NCBI RefSeq assembly: GCF_004340525.1 | Contig: NZ_SLWX01000008.1 | Location: 102,627-166,626 of the forward strand | Direction of reading: 5' to 3' | DNA from: Chromatocurvus halotolerans | Lineage (GTDB): Bacteria; Pseudomonadota; Gammaproteobacteria; Pseudomonadales; Halieaceae | DNA: 64,000 nt | Program-made: the position numbers and the translations under genes | Shown: positions 43,755-53,078 of the stretch, piece after piece | How positions within the stretch are numbered: the first letter of the stretch is position 1 | Layout: every line of letters begins with the position of its first letter | The notes under the pieces: generated by a model | Told to the model about the DNA's origin: nothing | Seen by the model: only the letters and a program-made list of their open reading frames with translations | The model's database searches: none

Positions 43755-45545
43755 TCAGCGCAGTTCGCTTTGTGGCGTGATGTCGAAGGCGATACTCAGG
43801 CGCGTGCCGGTCCGTGCTGGCACGGTGCCGTGCCAGGCGTAGGAGGGGAAGAGCACCAGATTACCCGCCTCGGCAGGCACGGTCCGCTCAACCGCCGTAC
43901 CGGGCGTCGGGTACCTTGGCTCACCCAGCTGTAGCGAACCCGCCCGAGGGTCACTCGCGTCGTCCGGAGGCAGGTCCACGTAGTAGGCCGAACTCAGCCA
44001 GCCCTGGGAGTGAATGTGGTTGACGTGGCGGCCCGTGGGTTCGAGGCGCACGGACCACATGGCCGTGGGGGCGGCCAGGGTGTCCTTGCGGCAGTACAGC
44101 GGATGGGTATTGTCGTCTGGCATTGCGGACACAAAGCCCTTGATCGCCTGACCCACGCTATCCATGAACCGCCGGATCACGGGGCTGTCGATGAAACGCA
44201 GGTCCATCGACGTCTGGCTTCCCTGCAGCAGTGACTGGTCCAGGGGGTGGTGCTTTGCCTGGTGAAGTGGCCTGAGCACTTCCGCCAGCGCACGGTTGAA
44301 CTCTGCCAGGTCGGTGTAGCCTGGGGGAGTCTGCAGCCGGATGCTGCCAACCATTTTGTCGTAATCCATCAACCATGCCTGTCGTTCGTCATCGAGCTGG
44401 CGCAGTCCGTCGCGCCACAGGGCCAGCCACAGCTGGTGCTGGGGGGCCTTCCCGAGCGTCTCCTCGATGATAGGCAGCGCACGTTCGGCCGCGCCATTCA
44501 CCAGCAGTGACTGCACAAAGGAGGCGCGACAGCGAATGTCCTGCTCACCGAGCTGATAGGCGCGTTCGCCGGCCTTGAGGGCGAGGGCGAGGTTGCCTTC
44601 CTCGAGGGCCGTGTTGTTGCGCACGCAGGCGGCTTGCGTCGAGGCACCGAAGCGGGATTCGCACAGGTCGACCAGGGCGTGCGCCGCCCCGGTGTCACCC
44701 ATGCTGCGCCGTATTTCCGCACAGGTCAGCAGGGGGCCAGGCCCTGCCGCCTGGGCGACTGCGTTCTGCAGCAGGTCCTCCAGCGCTGCCGTCTCACCCT
44801 GCATCCAGAGCAGCTGAGCCGCCACAAAGCACGCATTCGGGGCATTCGGATCCCGGGCTGCGGTGGCCCGGGCGAGCTCCGTGGCCTGTGACCACTTGCC
44901 CTGTTCCATCAGCGCCCGCACCAGGAGTACGGCAAAGCCGACGTTGCCGGCGGCATGGGCCTCGGCAACCGCTGCGCCGTCGGCGATCTTCCCCAGCTCG
45001 AACAGCGACCGTACCCAGCCCTGCATGCCGGTCGCCGACGCCGGTTCCAGGGCGAGTGAGCGGTCGAAGGCGATAAGCGCCAGTTCGGCGCGTCCCATGG
45101 TGAGCAGCGCCTCGCCGCGCAGGCGCCACAGGGCAGGCGGCCCCTGGCTCGCCAGGTCCTGGGTGAGGCGTATCACCTCCAGCGGGCGTTGCTGAGCCAG
45201 CAGCAGCCGGCACAGATTGGTCTTGACGGCCGTGTGCTGCGGCGCGTGATCGAGAGCCGTGCGATACAGGCCTTCGGCCTCGAACTCCCGCAGCTGGTCG
45301 CGCATCAGGCTGCCAAGCGTGTTGAGGGTCTCCGGATGGTTTTTCTGCAGCGATAGCGCGTAGCGCAAGGCGTGCTCCGCCTGGTCACGCTGTCCCGTGG
45401 CGCGACCCAGCATGCCCGCGAGACGCCAGGCATCCGGTGAGTTGGCGTGCCGCGCCATGATCGGTCGCAGCGCGGCCTGGGCCCGGGCGAACTGTTTTTT
45501 TTGGTACAGCGAATAGATCTGTTGCAGGGAATCTGCCAGTGACAT
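43755..45545 (-). CDS. TPR protein with C-terminal 2OG-Fe(II) oxygenase domain
   Basis: 596 residues. The ATG at 45545 is preferred because AGGGTGA lies seven to eight bases before it; an ATG two codons earlier is too close. Residues 1-370 are tetratricopeptide-like helical repeats (AWRLAGMLGRATGQRDQAEHALRYAL, ALIAFDRSLALEP). The last ~200 residues are a putative 2OG-Fe(II) oxygenase: HVNHIHSQGWLSSAYYVDLP with the HxH-like metal site, GSLQLGEPRY, and GNLVLFPSYAWHGTVP with the distal His. Its role in the receptor locus is unknown; modifying a peptide or the receptor ligand is a possibility. It precedes the receptor on the same strand with a 239-base gap. Confidence 0.85.
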   Translation of the reverse strand: MSLADSLQQIYSLYQKKQFARAQAALRPIMARHANSPDAWRLAGMLGRATGQRDQAEHALRYALSLQKNHPETLNTLGSLMRDQLREFEAEGLYRTALDHAPQHTAVKTNLCRLLLAQQRPLEVIRLTQDLASQGPPALWRLRGEALLTMGRAELALIAFDRSLALEPASATGMQGWVRSLFELGKIADGAAVAEAHAAGNVGFAVLLVRALMEQGKWSQATELARATAARDPNAPNACFVAAQLLWMQGETAALEDLLQNAVAQAAGPGPLLTCAEIRRSMGDTGAAHALVDLCESRFGASTQAACVRNNTALEEGNLALALKAGERAYQLGEQDIRCRASFVQSLLVNGAAERALPIIEETLGKAPQHQLWLALWRDGLRQLDDERQAWLMDYDKMVGSIRLQTPPGYTDLAEFNRALAEVLRPLHQAKHHPLDQSLLQGSQTSMDLRFIDSPVIRRFMDSVGQAIKGFVSAMPDDNTHPLYCRKDTLAAPTAMWSVRLEPTGRHVNHIHSQGWLSSAYYVDLPPDDASDPRAGSLQLGEPRYPTPGTAVERTVPAEAGNLVLFPSYAWHGTVPARTGTRLSIAFDITPQSELR

Positions 45546-45647
45546 TGTCATTCACCCTGATTTGCCGCCGTGGCGCGCAAATGCCGATAACAGAAAAGGG
45601 TAGGCTTCAGCCCACCTCCGTGTCCAGAATGTTGTTGATCCCGAGGG

Positions 45648-45740
45648 GCTCAAGCGGTCAGCAGCTGGTAATACTGCGGCGCCTGGTGCACGGTAAGGCC
45701 CAGTGAGAGCAGCAGGCCGGTGAGCAGGAAGGCGTTGCGC
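45648..45740. repeat. Duplicated 3' end of the NRAMP-like gene (left copy)
   Basis: 93 bases equal to 48221-48313 with five mismatches and no gap. The right copy is the true end of the NRAMP-like gene including its stop; this left copy is a scar with no gene attached. The two copies flank the hybrid histidine kinase gene as direct repeats. Confidence 0.92.
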
Positions 45741-45805
45741 TCTCCGGGTCAAGACTGAATATTGCGCACACTTGGAGGCTCAGGTAAAATGACGTGCCGA
45801 ACGTC
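45741..45805 (-). pseudogene. Fragment of a paralogue of the 36832-38004 gene
   Basis: 65 bases without gaps match 36987-37051 with 12 differences. On the minus strand they encode LTFGTSFYLSLQVCAIFSLDPE, against the TFGTSFYLSLSVCKVFSFDPE region of the intact protein. The fragment is joined base-to-base to the NRAMP 3'-end scar. Confidence 0.8.
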
Positions 45806-45844
45806 AAATCGGTAGCAAAGGCCGCACTTGCCTGACGCGCGTTG

Positions 45845-47977
45845 CTAGCCCTCAAGCGCCTCCCGGATTTTCGCAACGAGATCTGCGCGCCGGTAGGGTT
45901 TGCTCAGAAGGTGGACACCAGGGTCAAGCCGCCCCTGATGCGCAATTGCATCCTCTGTGTAGCCGGAGGTGAAAAGCACCCGTAGTCCTGGCTGCCGGAG
46001 AAGGGCCTCATCGGCAAGCTGCTTCCCGTTCATGCCGCCCGGCATCACAACATCAGTGAACAGCAGGTCGGCGGTCCAGCCGCTCTCGATCAGCGCAAGT
46101 GCTTCGGCTGCGGACGCGGCCTCCCGGATTTCATAGCCAAGGCTGGCGAGTTGCGTTGCAACGTGTTTCCGAACCAGTTCGTCGTCCTCGACCACGAGGA
46201 TTCGCTCTGTTCCGCTTGCCAGACCCGCCGGTGTGGTGGGCATTCGGTTCTCGGGTGCCACCGTCATGGACGCCGGAAAGTAGAGTTTGACCGTCGTTCC
46301 CTCACCCGGCTCCGAAGTGAGTTGGGCGTGCCCGTTCGACTGTCGGACAAACCCCCAGACCATCGACAGGCCAAGGCCAGACCCCTTGCCGACTGCCTTG
46401 TTGGTAAAGAAGGGGTCAAAGGCCCGTTCCATGATGTCCCGGGGCATTCCGCAGCCATTGTCAGACACGGCAATCACCACGTATTGGCCTGTCTTCATTT
46501 CCTCATGGGGTAGTAGATCGTCCGCGGTGAGTGTCACGTTGGAAGCCTCGATTGTCAGTCTTCCACCCTCCGGCATGGCGTCGCGAGCGTTGATCACCAG
46601 ATTGAGAATGGCATTCTCAAGCTGCCCTCGGTCAACCTCAATGGGCCGGACATTATCGGCAACGCATATCCCGATCTCGATATCTTCATCTATCGTCCGG
46701 CGGATAAGCCCTTCGATGCCACTCAGCAACTGCCCCGGATGAAGATGTTCGGGCATGAGTGCCTGAAGCCGCGCGAAGGAGAGCAGGCGGCTGGTCAGAT
46801 CTGCCCCGCGTTCCGCTGCTTGCAATGTGGTTCTGGCCAGTTCATGCGCCTGTGGGTTATTTGCGTGAATATCGGCCAGGCTCTCGGCACTCCCCACAAT
46901 GATTGTCAGAAGATTGTTGAAATCATGGGCGATACCACCTGTCAACTGACCCACGGCCTCCATTTTCTGCGACTGACGCAGCTTCTTCTCCAGAACCCGA
47001 AGCTCCGTGACATCCGTCGCGCTGCCAATCATCCTGATCGGCTCGCCGGATTCGTCCCGAAGGAAAAGGCCTCGAGCAACCACGTCCAGGACCCGGCCGT
47101 CCGCACAAACAAACCGACACTCGCTGGTCCAGCTGGTTTCACCGTTGACAATCACCGAACGCATGTCATTGACTGCCCGGTCGCGATCATCGGGATGGAT
47201 CCAGCTCTGCCATGTGGTCAGTTCAGTGCTCGATCCATGTGGGTCATAGCCGTATGTGTTTAACAGGGACTCGCTCCACCATATCTTTTCGGACTTCAGA
47301 TCGGCGTCCCAGATGAGGTCATTCGTGGCCAGGCCCAGTAATCTGAAGCGTTCTTCGCTCACGCGCAGCACAGCCGCGCTGCGCTCCGCCTCTTCTGCCA
47401 TGGCCGCGCGCTGAACCTCCTCTTCACGGTGTCGGGTGAAAAAGCCGAAAAAGGCGACGAAGGCGAAAAAGCTGAACAGGAATGTCACGATCGCATCCAC
47501 GGTTTCGATGGCGACCGGCTCGGTGATATGCGCAAGCGCATAAATTGCCATCGGTAACGGGCTCAGACTGACAAGAAGGCTGATGACGCGTTTGTGGAAG
47601 CCGAAATTCGTGAACTGGTGAAACACGACCAGGGGGAAGAACCACGTAATGTAGGGAATGGTCCTTACAAGCTCCCCGGAAGCCTCAAGAACAATAATGG
47701 CGCCGGCGTTCAGGTGAAAAACAAAGTAAACAGTCAACACGCCGGTGATGACGCTTGTCGCCATCGCCGGTTTCAACACCACCAGAATCGTCAGCCCGCC
47801 CGTCACGATGGCCAGCAAGCTGATGACCCCGACTTCGGGTCCGCTCACCGACCCTGGCACGATACCGAAGACAACGCCGAGCATGGCGCCGGAAAACGCG
47901 ATCAACAGAGCGATCAGAACGACATTCTGCGCTTGCTGCTGGCGACGGTCTGGACCTGTATCCTCGATTGGAGCCAT
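45845..47977 (-). CDS. Membrane hybrid histidine kinase (PAS-HisKA-HATPase-REC)
   Basis: 710 residues from the ATG at 47977; a GTG at 48019 would add 14 basic residues. About six hydrophobic helices (to residue ~180) are followed by a PAS domain (RFRLLGLATNDLIWDADL to GSATDVTEL), the phosphoacceptor His in GGIAHDFNNLLT, N-box LVINARDAMPEGG, G-boxes NGCGM and GSGLGLSMV, and a C-terminal receiver with its Asp in DLLFTDVVMPGGMNG. Kinases with this HDFNN box and attached receiver control many responses; target unknown. It lies between direct repeats of the NRAMP gene end and seems to be an insertion into that site. Confidence 0.92.
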   Translation of the reverse strand: MAPIEDTGPDRRQQQAQNVVLIALLIAFSGAMLGVVFGIVPGSVSGPEVGVISLLAIVTGGLTILVVLKPAMATSVITGVLTVYFVFHLNAGAIIVLEASGELVRTIPYITWFFPLVVFHQFTNFGFHKRVISLLVSLSPLPMAIYALAHITEPVAIETVDAIVTFLFSFFAFVAFFGFFTRHREEEVQRAAMAEEAERSAAVLRVSEERFRLLGLATNDLIWDADLKSEKIWWSESLLNTYGYDPHGSSTELTTWQSWIHPDDRDRAVNDMRSVIVNGETSWTSECRFVCADGRVLDVVARGLFLRDESGEPIRMIGSATDVTELRVLEKKLRQSQKMEAVGQLTGGIAHDFNNLLTIIVGSAESLADIHANNPQAHELARTTLQAAERGADLTSRLLSFARLQALMPEHLHPGQLLSGIEGLIRRTIDEDIEIGICVADNVRPIEVDRGQLENAILNLVINARDAMPEGGRLTIEASNVTLTADDLLPHEEMKTGQYVVIAVSDNGCGMPRDIMERAFDPFFTNKAVGKGSGLGLSMVWGFVRQSNGHAQLTSEPGEGTTVKLYFPASMTVAPENRMPTTPAGLASGTERILVVEDDELVRKHVATQLASLGYEIREAASAAEALALIESGWTADLLFTDVVMPGGMNGKQLADEALLRQPGLRVLFTSGYTEDAIAHQGRLDPGVHLLSKPYRRADLVAKIREALEG

Positions 47978-48220
47978 TTTCCCGGACGCCTTCTGTCCCC
48001 TCCTAAGCTGCAAGGTCACCCGGAGCGCAGGCCATGGCCTGGTGACCGGGTCAGTTCAAGTTGATCGCGCAGGCACATTGTAACCTTATGAATGTAGGCA
48101 GACGTCTACCGGGCACCCCCAAATGGACGGCGACGAGCCCCACCGGCTGCAATCGCGGTCCGCGCAGGCAGGCGCACGACGATCATGTGCTGACGCTCGG
48201 GGCCTCGCCACGCAGGTCCG

Positions 48221-48313
48221 GCTCAAGCGGTCAGTAGATGGTAGTACTGCGGCGCCTTGTGCACGGCAAGGCCCAGTGAGAGCAGCAGGCCGGTGAGCAG
48301 GAAGGCGTTGCGC
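48221..48313. repeat. Duplicated 3' end of the NRAMP-like gene (right copy)
   Basis: Partner of 45648-45740. It contains the authentic last 30 codons and stop of the NRAMP-like gene. Between the copies lies the hybrid kinase gene plus 200 bases of leader in which no other feature is seen. Confidence 0.92.
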
Positions 48314-49524
48314 CAGCGGCCGGCGGTGTGCTCAAGCATGACGCCGGGCGTGTTGATCAGCACAATGAGAATAAGGTAGACCAGCGGGATAACCACCACG
48401 TTGATGCCCATCAGCAGGATGACCTTCAGCAGGGCCGGGAAGGACCACAGTGGCGCCAGCGCGGCAGCGCCAAGCACGAATATTGCCAGCAGCACATGGA
48501 ACCCGCGGTTGTCCGCGCTGAAGCGCCAGGGTTTGCCGAAGGCATCGAGCATGAGGTAGACGGTGACCTGGGCGGCGACCACCAGCGTGGTCATGGCGGC
48601 GATGAACAGGCCCAGCGAGAAGATCATCGGCCCCAGAAACGCCACCGCCGCGGGCAGTGCGGCGCGCAGCACCCCGGCGGCCTGGCCCACATCCTCAAAA
48701 CCCGCGTGCTCCGGCAGCGGATGGAGGGCGAAGGCACCGGCGACCAGCACGAAGAAGGCATAGGCGCCAAAGATCACCCCCAGATTGAGCACCGACTGGC
48801 GCAATGCCTGGCGCAGCTGGTGGCTGTCGGCACCGGCATCCGCGCATAGATAGGGCAGGCCGAGCAGGGCGGCCGGGGCGATGGCGGCACCGACCATGGC
48901 GATGATCGACGTGCTGGCCACGCGCACCGAATTACCGCCCGGCAGGGGCAGGTCAGCCGGCAGAGTGGGCACAAAGCCCGGCAGTATGGCGCGCCATTCG
49001 CTGAGCCCGCGCAGCGCCACTATCAGAAAACACAGGAACATCAGCACCATGAGCAGGGTCATCACGCGCTGCAGCCGCTCGTAACCGCGGGAGAACACCA
49101 GCCAGAGCACGGCTGCGGCCAGCGTTACCGACAGCGGCACGGCGACCCGGAGGTCCTGCGCCAGTGCGCTCTCGTTGAGGCCAGTCAGGGAAAACAGGGC
49201 AGAACTCATCACAGAGAGCTGTCCCATGGACACCAGAAAGTGCACCGGTACCACCAGCAGCAGAATCAGCCAGGCCAGCGCCGGGTGCAGCCAGCGGCCC
49301 ACCAGGCTGAGCATGCCGGTGTGCGGGTTCAGGGCACCCAGGCGTGAGGCGCTGTCGGCCGAGGCCACAAACAGGGGCAGCATCAGCAGCAGCACCCATA
49401 GCAGCTCGTAGCGGAACCAGGCCCCGGCCAGCAAAAAAGAGGCGATGGCGCCAGCACCCATGGTGCCGGCAGCCATGACCGCCGCGGGGCCGACCAGATC
49501 GCGCAGCAGTCGGGCGAGCAACAT
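48223..49524 (-). CDS. NRAMP-family metal ion transporter-like protein
   Basis: 433 residues from the ATG at 49524, which shares its A with the upstream stop (TGATG). The opening LVGPAAVMAAGTMGAGAIASFLLAGAWFRYELLW has the position and shape of NRAMP helix 1 (known proteins: GPG...D.GAGTI..), and about eleven helices follow. The metal-binding DPGN of classical members is replaced here by a GTMGAGAI-type stretch, so Mn2+/Fe2+ transport is not certain and a divergent member is more likely. It is co-transcribed with the DUF885 gene. Confidence 0.75.
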   Translation of the reverse strand: MLLARLLRDLVGPAAVMAAGTMGAGAIASFLLAGAWFRYELLWVLLLMLPLFVASADSASRLGALNPHTGMLSLVGRWLHPALAWLILLLVVPVHFLVSMGQLSVMSSALFSLTGLNESALAQDLRVAVPLSVTLAAAVLWLVFSRGYERLQRVMTLLMVLMFLCFLIVALRGLSEWRAILPGFVPTLPADLPLPGGNSVRVASTSIIAMVGAAIAPAALLGLPYLCADAGADSHQLRQALRQSVLNLGVIFGAYAFFVLVAGAFALHPLPEHAGFEDVGQAAGVLRAALPAAVAFLGPMIFSLGLFIAAMTTLVVAAQVTVYLMLDAFGKPWRFSADNRGFHVLLAIFVLGAAALAPLWSFPALLKVILLMGINVVVIPLVYLILIVLINTPGVMLEHTAGRWRNAFLLTGLLLSLGLAVHKAPQYYHLLTA

Positions 49525-51407
49525 CAGCGCGGGCGAACGTCGGTCGTTGCCTCGGGGCCGGCGGCGGCAGCCAGCGCCTGGGGCAGCAGATCCAGCGGCA
49601 GCGGCCCTGCGCGCAGTATGGCGTCCACCCAGTCGCGCACGGTGGCAAAGCCCATGGCTTCGCGATCGGCATAGAGCTGGCGGAACTGCAGGTAGCCGCT
49701 CATGTAGTCCCCCAGCTGCAGCGGCGAGTTGAGCACGCGCTGCCACAGATTACTGGCGAACTGCGGCGCCAGCAGGCCTTCATCGCGAGCGAACGCCAGC
49801 ACCTCGGCTTCACCCCAGTCGGCGGTATTCACCTGCACGCTCACGTAGGCACGGGTGGCATTCTCCAGCCGCTTGCGCAGGTGCGCGAGACGCGTCAGCG
49901 GGGCATTGTCAGCCCAGCCGGCATCCAGCATCAGTTCTTCCACAAAGGTGCCCCAGCCTTCCACGTAGGGACCGTTCGGGAACAGGGTGCGCACCGGCGG
50001 CGCGGCAGCGACCGCAACCTTGTATTGCAGGTAGTGCCCGGGAAACATCTCGTGCGCGATGATCATGGTATTGAAGTGGGTGTTGAAGGAGCGGTAGAAG
50101 CCCTCGCGCACGGCCTCGGGGGCACTGTCCGGCACTGACGGCAGGTAGAACAGGGTGTCGGCGTCCGGATCGAAAGGCCCGCTGGGGTAGACTCCACCCA
50201 CCGCGGCGCCGCTGAAATGCGCCGGCGACAGCGCGATCTTCAGCGTGGTGGGCTGTGGCACGCTGGCCAGATCCTGCGCAATGACAAAACGCTCGGCGGC
50301 GAAGGTCAGCCCGGTAAAGCTGGCCAGCAGCTCGGCGCCACGCGTATCGCGTGCCTGCTCCATGGCCTCCAGAGCCAGCGCCAGCAGCGCCTCACTGCGG
50401 GCCTCGGCCGCGCTGCCAGCACCCGCCGAAGGCTCGGCCGCAGGCAGGTCGGCCAGGCCTGCCGCCGCAGCCGCCTGGTCTGTCAGGGATAAAGACAGGG
50501 CCGGTCGCCCGGCTTCCGGCAGGCTGCGATACCAGCGCACCGCCTCGCGCTGCATCAGCGCACGCGCCGCGCGCACCTCCTCAAGCGCCACGGCGCGCAG
50601 TGAATCCGGCGTATAGCGGCCACCGGTGCGGCGCGCCAGCCCCGCGGCGTATCGCGCCTCGCCCATGCCCGGCTGTGGCGAGGCTTCCGGCAATACCGCG
50701 TTTTCCACATGGTGAATCAGCGCTGCCAGCGCCGGCAGCACCCGGGTCAGCGTCTCGCTCACCGTGCGGCCATCGGCAGCCGCTGGCCACTGCGCCACCA
50801 TCCGGGCGAACTCGTTATTGTAAAACGCCTGGGTGCCCTTGAGCGTGCGTAGCGCCGTGCGCGTGGGTCCGAGGCGCCCCTGCTGCAGCGTCTCAGTCCC
50901 CAACAGACACAGCATCTCCACCCCCTCCAGCCGGCGAATGGCCGCAGCGCTGCGCACCGGGCCGTCTGCGGCGCGCACCAGCAGGTGGGTCAGCGCCTGG
51001 GAGATCTGCTCGCTGTACCACTGTGGCTGAGTCTGTGTCGGGTTCTGCTGCTGCCAGTGCGCCAGCTCGGCCTCGACCTGCTGCGCGAGCACCTGCAGAT
51101 CCAGCGCTGTGGACGTTGCTAGCTCCGTCTCATTCAGCAGACGGCGTGCTGCGCTGGCCACGGCCGTGTTGTGTCCGATCCAGGCCTGCAGACGCTCGGG
51201 CGCATAATCCTCAAAGGCCGCGGCGCTGGGGGCATGCCCGTCGGCGTAGGCACGGCTGGGGTAGAAGGCCACCCAGGCATCCAGATACGCCTGGACCAGC
51301 TGCGCGGCCTCGGTCGACTCGGCCGCCCCGATCCTGAAACTGAAGCTGAAACTGAAGAGCAGCACCGCCGCCAGCCATACGCCCCGCCGTTTTTGCCGTC
51401 GCTCCAT
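49524..51407 (-). CDS. DUF885-family exported metallopeptidase-like protein
   Basis: 627 residues from the ATG at 51407 with a signal peptide (RRGVWLAAVLLFSFSFSF). The key motif is HEMFPGHYLQ, a zinc HExxPGH site near residue 460, with the downstream Glu in YVEGWGTFVEELMLDAG. DUF885 proteins are found as secreted or lipoprotein hydrolases in proteobacteria and are related to carboxypeptidase-like metalloenzymes. Substrate unknown, perhaps peptides. It is followed without a gap by the NRAMP-like gene. Starting upstream at 51545 would displace the signal peptide. Confidence 0.87.
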   Translation of the reverse strand: MERRQKRRGVWLAAVLLFSFSFSFRIGAAESTEAAQLVQAYLDAWVAFYPSRAYADGHAPSAAAFEDYAPERLQAWIGHNTAVASAARRLLNETELATSTALDLQVLAQQVEAELAHWQQQNPTQTQPQWYSEQISQALTHLLVRAADGPVRSAAAIRRLEGVEMLCLLGTETLQQGRLGPTRTALRTLKGTQAFYNNEFARMVAQWPAAADGRTVSETLTRVLPALAALIHHVENAVLPEASPQPGMGEARYAAGLARRTGGRYTPDSLRAVALEEVRAARALMQREAVRWYRSLPEAGRPALSLSLTDQAAAAAGLADLPAAEPSAGAGSAAEARSEALLALALEAMEQARDTRGAELLASFTGLTFAAERFVIAQDLASVPQPTTLKIALSPAHFSGAAVGGVYPSGPFDPDADTLFYLPSVPDSAPEAVREGFYRSFNTHFNTMIIAHEMFPGHYLQYKVAVAAAPPVRTLFPNGPYVEGWGTFVEELMLDAGWADNAPLTRLAHLRKRLENATRAYVSVQVNTADWGEAEVLAFARDEGLLAPQFASNLWQRVLNSPLQLGDYMSGYLQFRQLYADREAMGFATVRDWVDAILRAGPLPLDLLPQALAAAAGPEATTDVRPR

Positions 51408-51543
51408 CACCGTCCCCCTCGTTGATTCAGCCCGCGCACTATCGGGCAGCCGCTGCGCGATCATAGCAGGCGTCCCGGCATAGCCACAGGCACCCGGCCA
51501 CATGCTAAACTGCGCGGCCACTGCCCCAGCGGAGCCCTGCGCC

Positions 51544-51897
51544 ATGAGTGAGCCGGCCTTTACCCTCTATGATCTTCGCGTAGAGACCATCGCCGGCGAG
51601 CGGCCATTCGTGTGCAGCCACGAACTGGGCAGCGGCTTTGAGGTGCGCGGTGAGAATATTGTCATGGATGCGGGCAAGCCGTTCTCGCTGTACGCACTGG
51701 CTGCCCTGCTGCCACTGATTCCGGCCAAGCAACGGCCACTGAATGACCACGACTGGATGGCCACCGACCACGTGATCGCCTGCCCGGATCCGCACTGCGG
51801 GGCGCGCTTTCGCATCAGCCGCATCGGCAAGCGCCGTTTCAGCCGCGCCGAGACCACCGTCGAACCCCTGCCGGAGCACAACCCATGGCAGGAATGA
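51544..51897 (+). CDS. TIGR04076 family protein
   Basis: 117 residues from the ATG at 51544. It begins SEPAFTLYDLRVETI and contains FSLYALAALLPLIPAKQR and the CPDPHCGARFRISR motif with a Cys pair, the signature of TIGR04076. Members are small cytoplasmic proteins near redox genes; their function is not established. It overlaps the next gene by 13 bases, so it is coupled to the aldo/keto reductase, with which this family is often found. Confidence 0.88.
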   Translation: MSEPAFTLYDLRVETIAGERPFVCSHELGSGFEVRGENIVMDAGKPFSLYALAALLPLIPAKQRPLNDHDWMATDHVIACPDPHCGARFRISRIGKRRFSRAETTVEPLPEHNPWQE

Positions 51898-52943
51898 TCC
51901 CGCGCTGCGAGCTGCGCAGCGATTACGATATCTCGCGCATTATCAAGGGCGGCTGGCAGCTGTCCGAAGGCCACAGCCAGGCGCTGTCAGATGACCCGGT
52001 GGCCGACATGTTCGCCTTTGTGGAACAGGGCATCGACACCTTTGACTGCGCCGACATCTATACCGGCGTGGAGGCACTGATCGGCCGCTTCATCGCCGCC
52101 AATCGCCAGCGCGCCGAGCCACTAGCGGTGCGGGTGCACACCAAGTACGTGCCTGACTACGGGGAGCTCGGTCAGCTGACCAAGGCGAAGGTCGAGCAGA
52201 TCATTGACCGCTCGCTGTCACGCCTCGGCGTGGAGCAGCTGGACATGGTGCAGTTCCACTGGTGGAACTATGCGGCACCGGGCTGCGAGCAGGCGGCGCA
52301 GTGGCTTGCCGAGCTACAGCAGGCGGGCAAGATCGCGCTGCTCTCGCTGACGAACTTCAACAGTGAACAGACCCGCGCCCTGCTCGAGGCCGGACTCACC
52401 CTCGCCACCACACAGGTGCAGTACTCGCTGCTGGACCCGCGGCCGGAAAAATCCTTGATCGGCCTGTGCCGTGAGCACGGCATGCAGCTGCTGTGCTACG
52501 GCAGCCTGGCCGGGGGCTTTCTCAGCGACCGCTGGCTGGGCGAGCCGGATCCCACGGCTCCCGGTGGCCCCGGCCTCGACAACCGCTCGCTGATCAAATA
52601 CCGGCTGATGATCGAGGAAGCCGGCGGCTGGGATGCCCTGCAGGACCTCCTCGGAGGACTCAAAGCCGTGGCCGACCGTCACCAGAGCAGCATCGCCAGC
52701 GTGGCGGCGCGCTGGGTGCTGGATCAGCCTCAGGTCGCCGCGGTGATACTCGGCGCCCGCAACGCGGCGCATGTTGACCGCTGCGAGCAGATCTTCCGCC
52801 TGAAGCTGGATGAGGAGGACCGCGCTGTGATTGCAGCCCTGCGCGGGCAGCTGGGCGTGCCGGCCGGCGATGTGTTCGACCTGGAGCGCGACAAGAATGG
52901 CCCCCACGGGCGTATCATGAAGTACGACCTGAACAGTGACTGA
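51885..52943 (+). CDS. Aldo/keto reductase
   Basis: 352 residues. The catalytic tetrad can be placed: Asp in TFDCADIYTG, Tyr in the same motif, Lys in HTKYV and His in MVQFHWWNY; the C-terminus has the NADPH-binding VILGARNAAHVD segment. It should reduce carbonyls in the cytoplasm. The start overlaps the TIGR04076 gene, indicating coupled expression. Substrate unknown. An ATG three codons later could also be used. Confidence 0.9.
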   Translation: MAGMIPRCELRSDYDISRIIKGGWQLSEGHSQALSDDPVADMFAFVEQGIDTFDCADIYTGVEALIGRFIAANRQRAEPLAVRVHTKYVPDYGELGQLTKAKVEQIIDRSLSRLGVEQLDMVQFHWWNYAAPGCEQAAQWLAELQQAGKIALLSLTNFNSEQTRALLEAGLTLATTQVQYSLLDPRPEKSLIGLCREHGMQLLCYGSLAGGFLSDRWLGEPDPTAPGGPGLDNRSLIKYRLMIEEAGGWDALQDLLGGLKAVADRHQSSIASVAARWVLDQPQVAAVILGARNAAHVDRCEQIFRLKLDEEDRAVIAALRGQLGVPAGDVFDLERDKNGPHGRIMKYDLNSD

Positions 52944-53078
52944 CCGCCTGCCAGGCCCGATAACCGCGCGATGAAATCCACGCTGGCGATCACAGCGCCC
53001 TTTGCTTACTCTGTCCCCTGCACGGCCTGATCAAAATCCCCTGACTTTCGAGGGTTAATTTCCCTGAGGAGACCGCCC

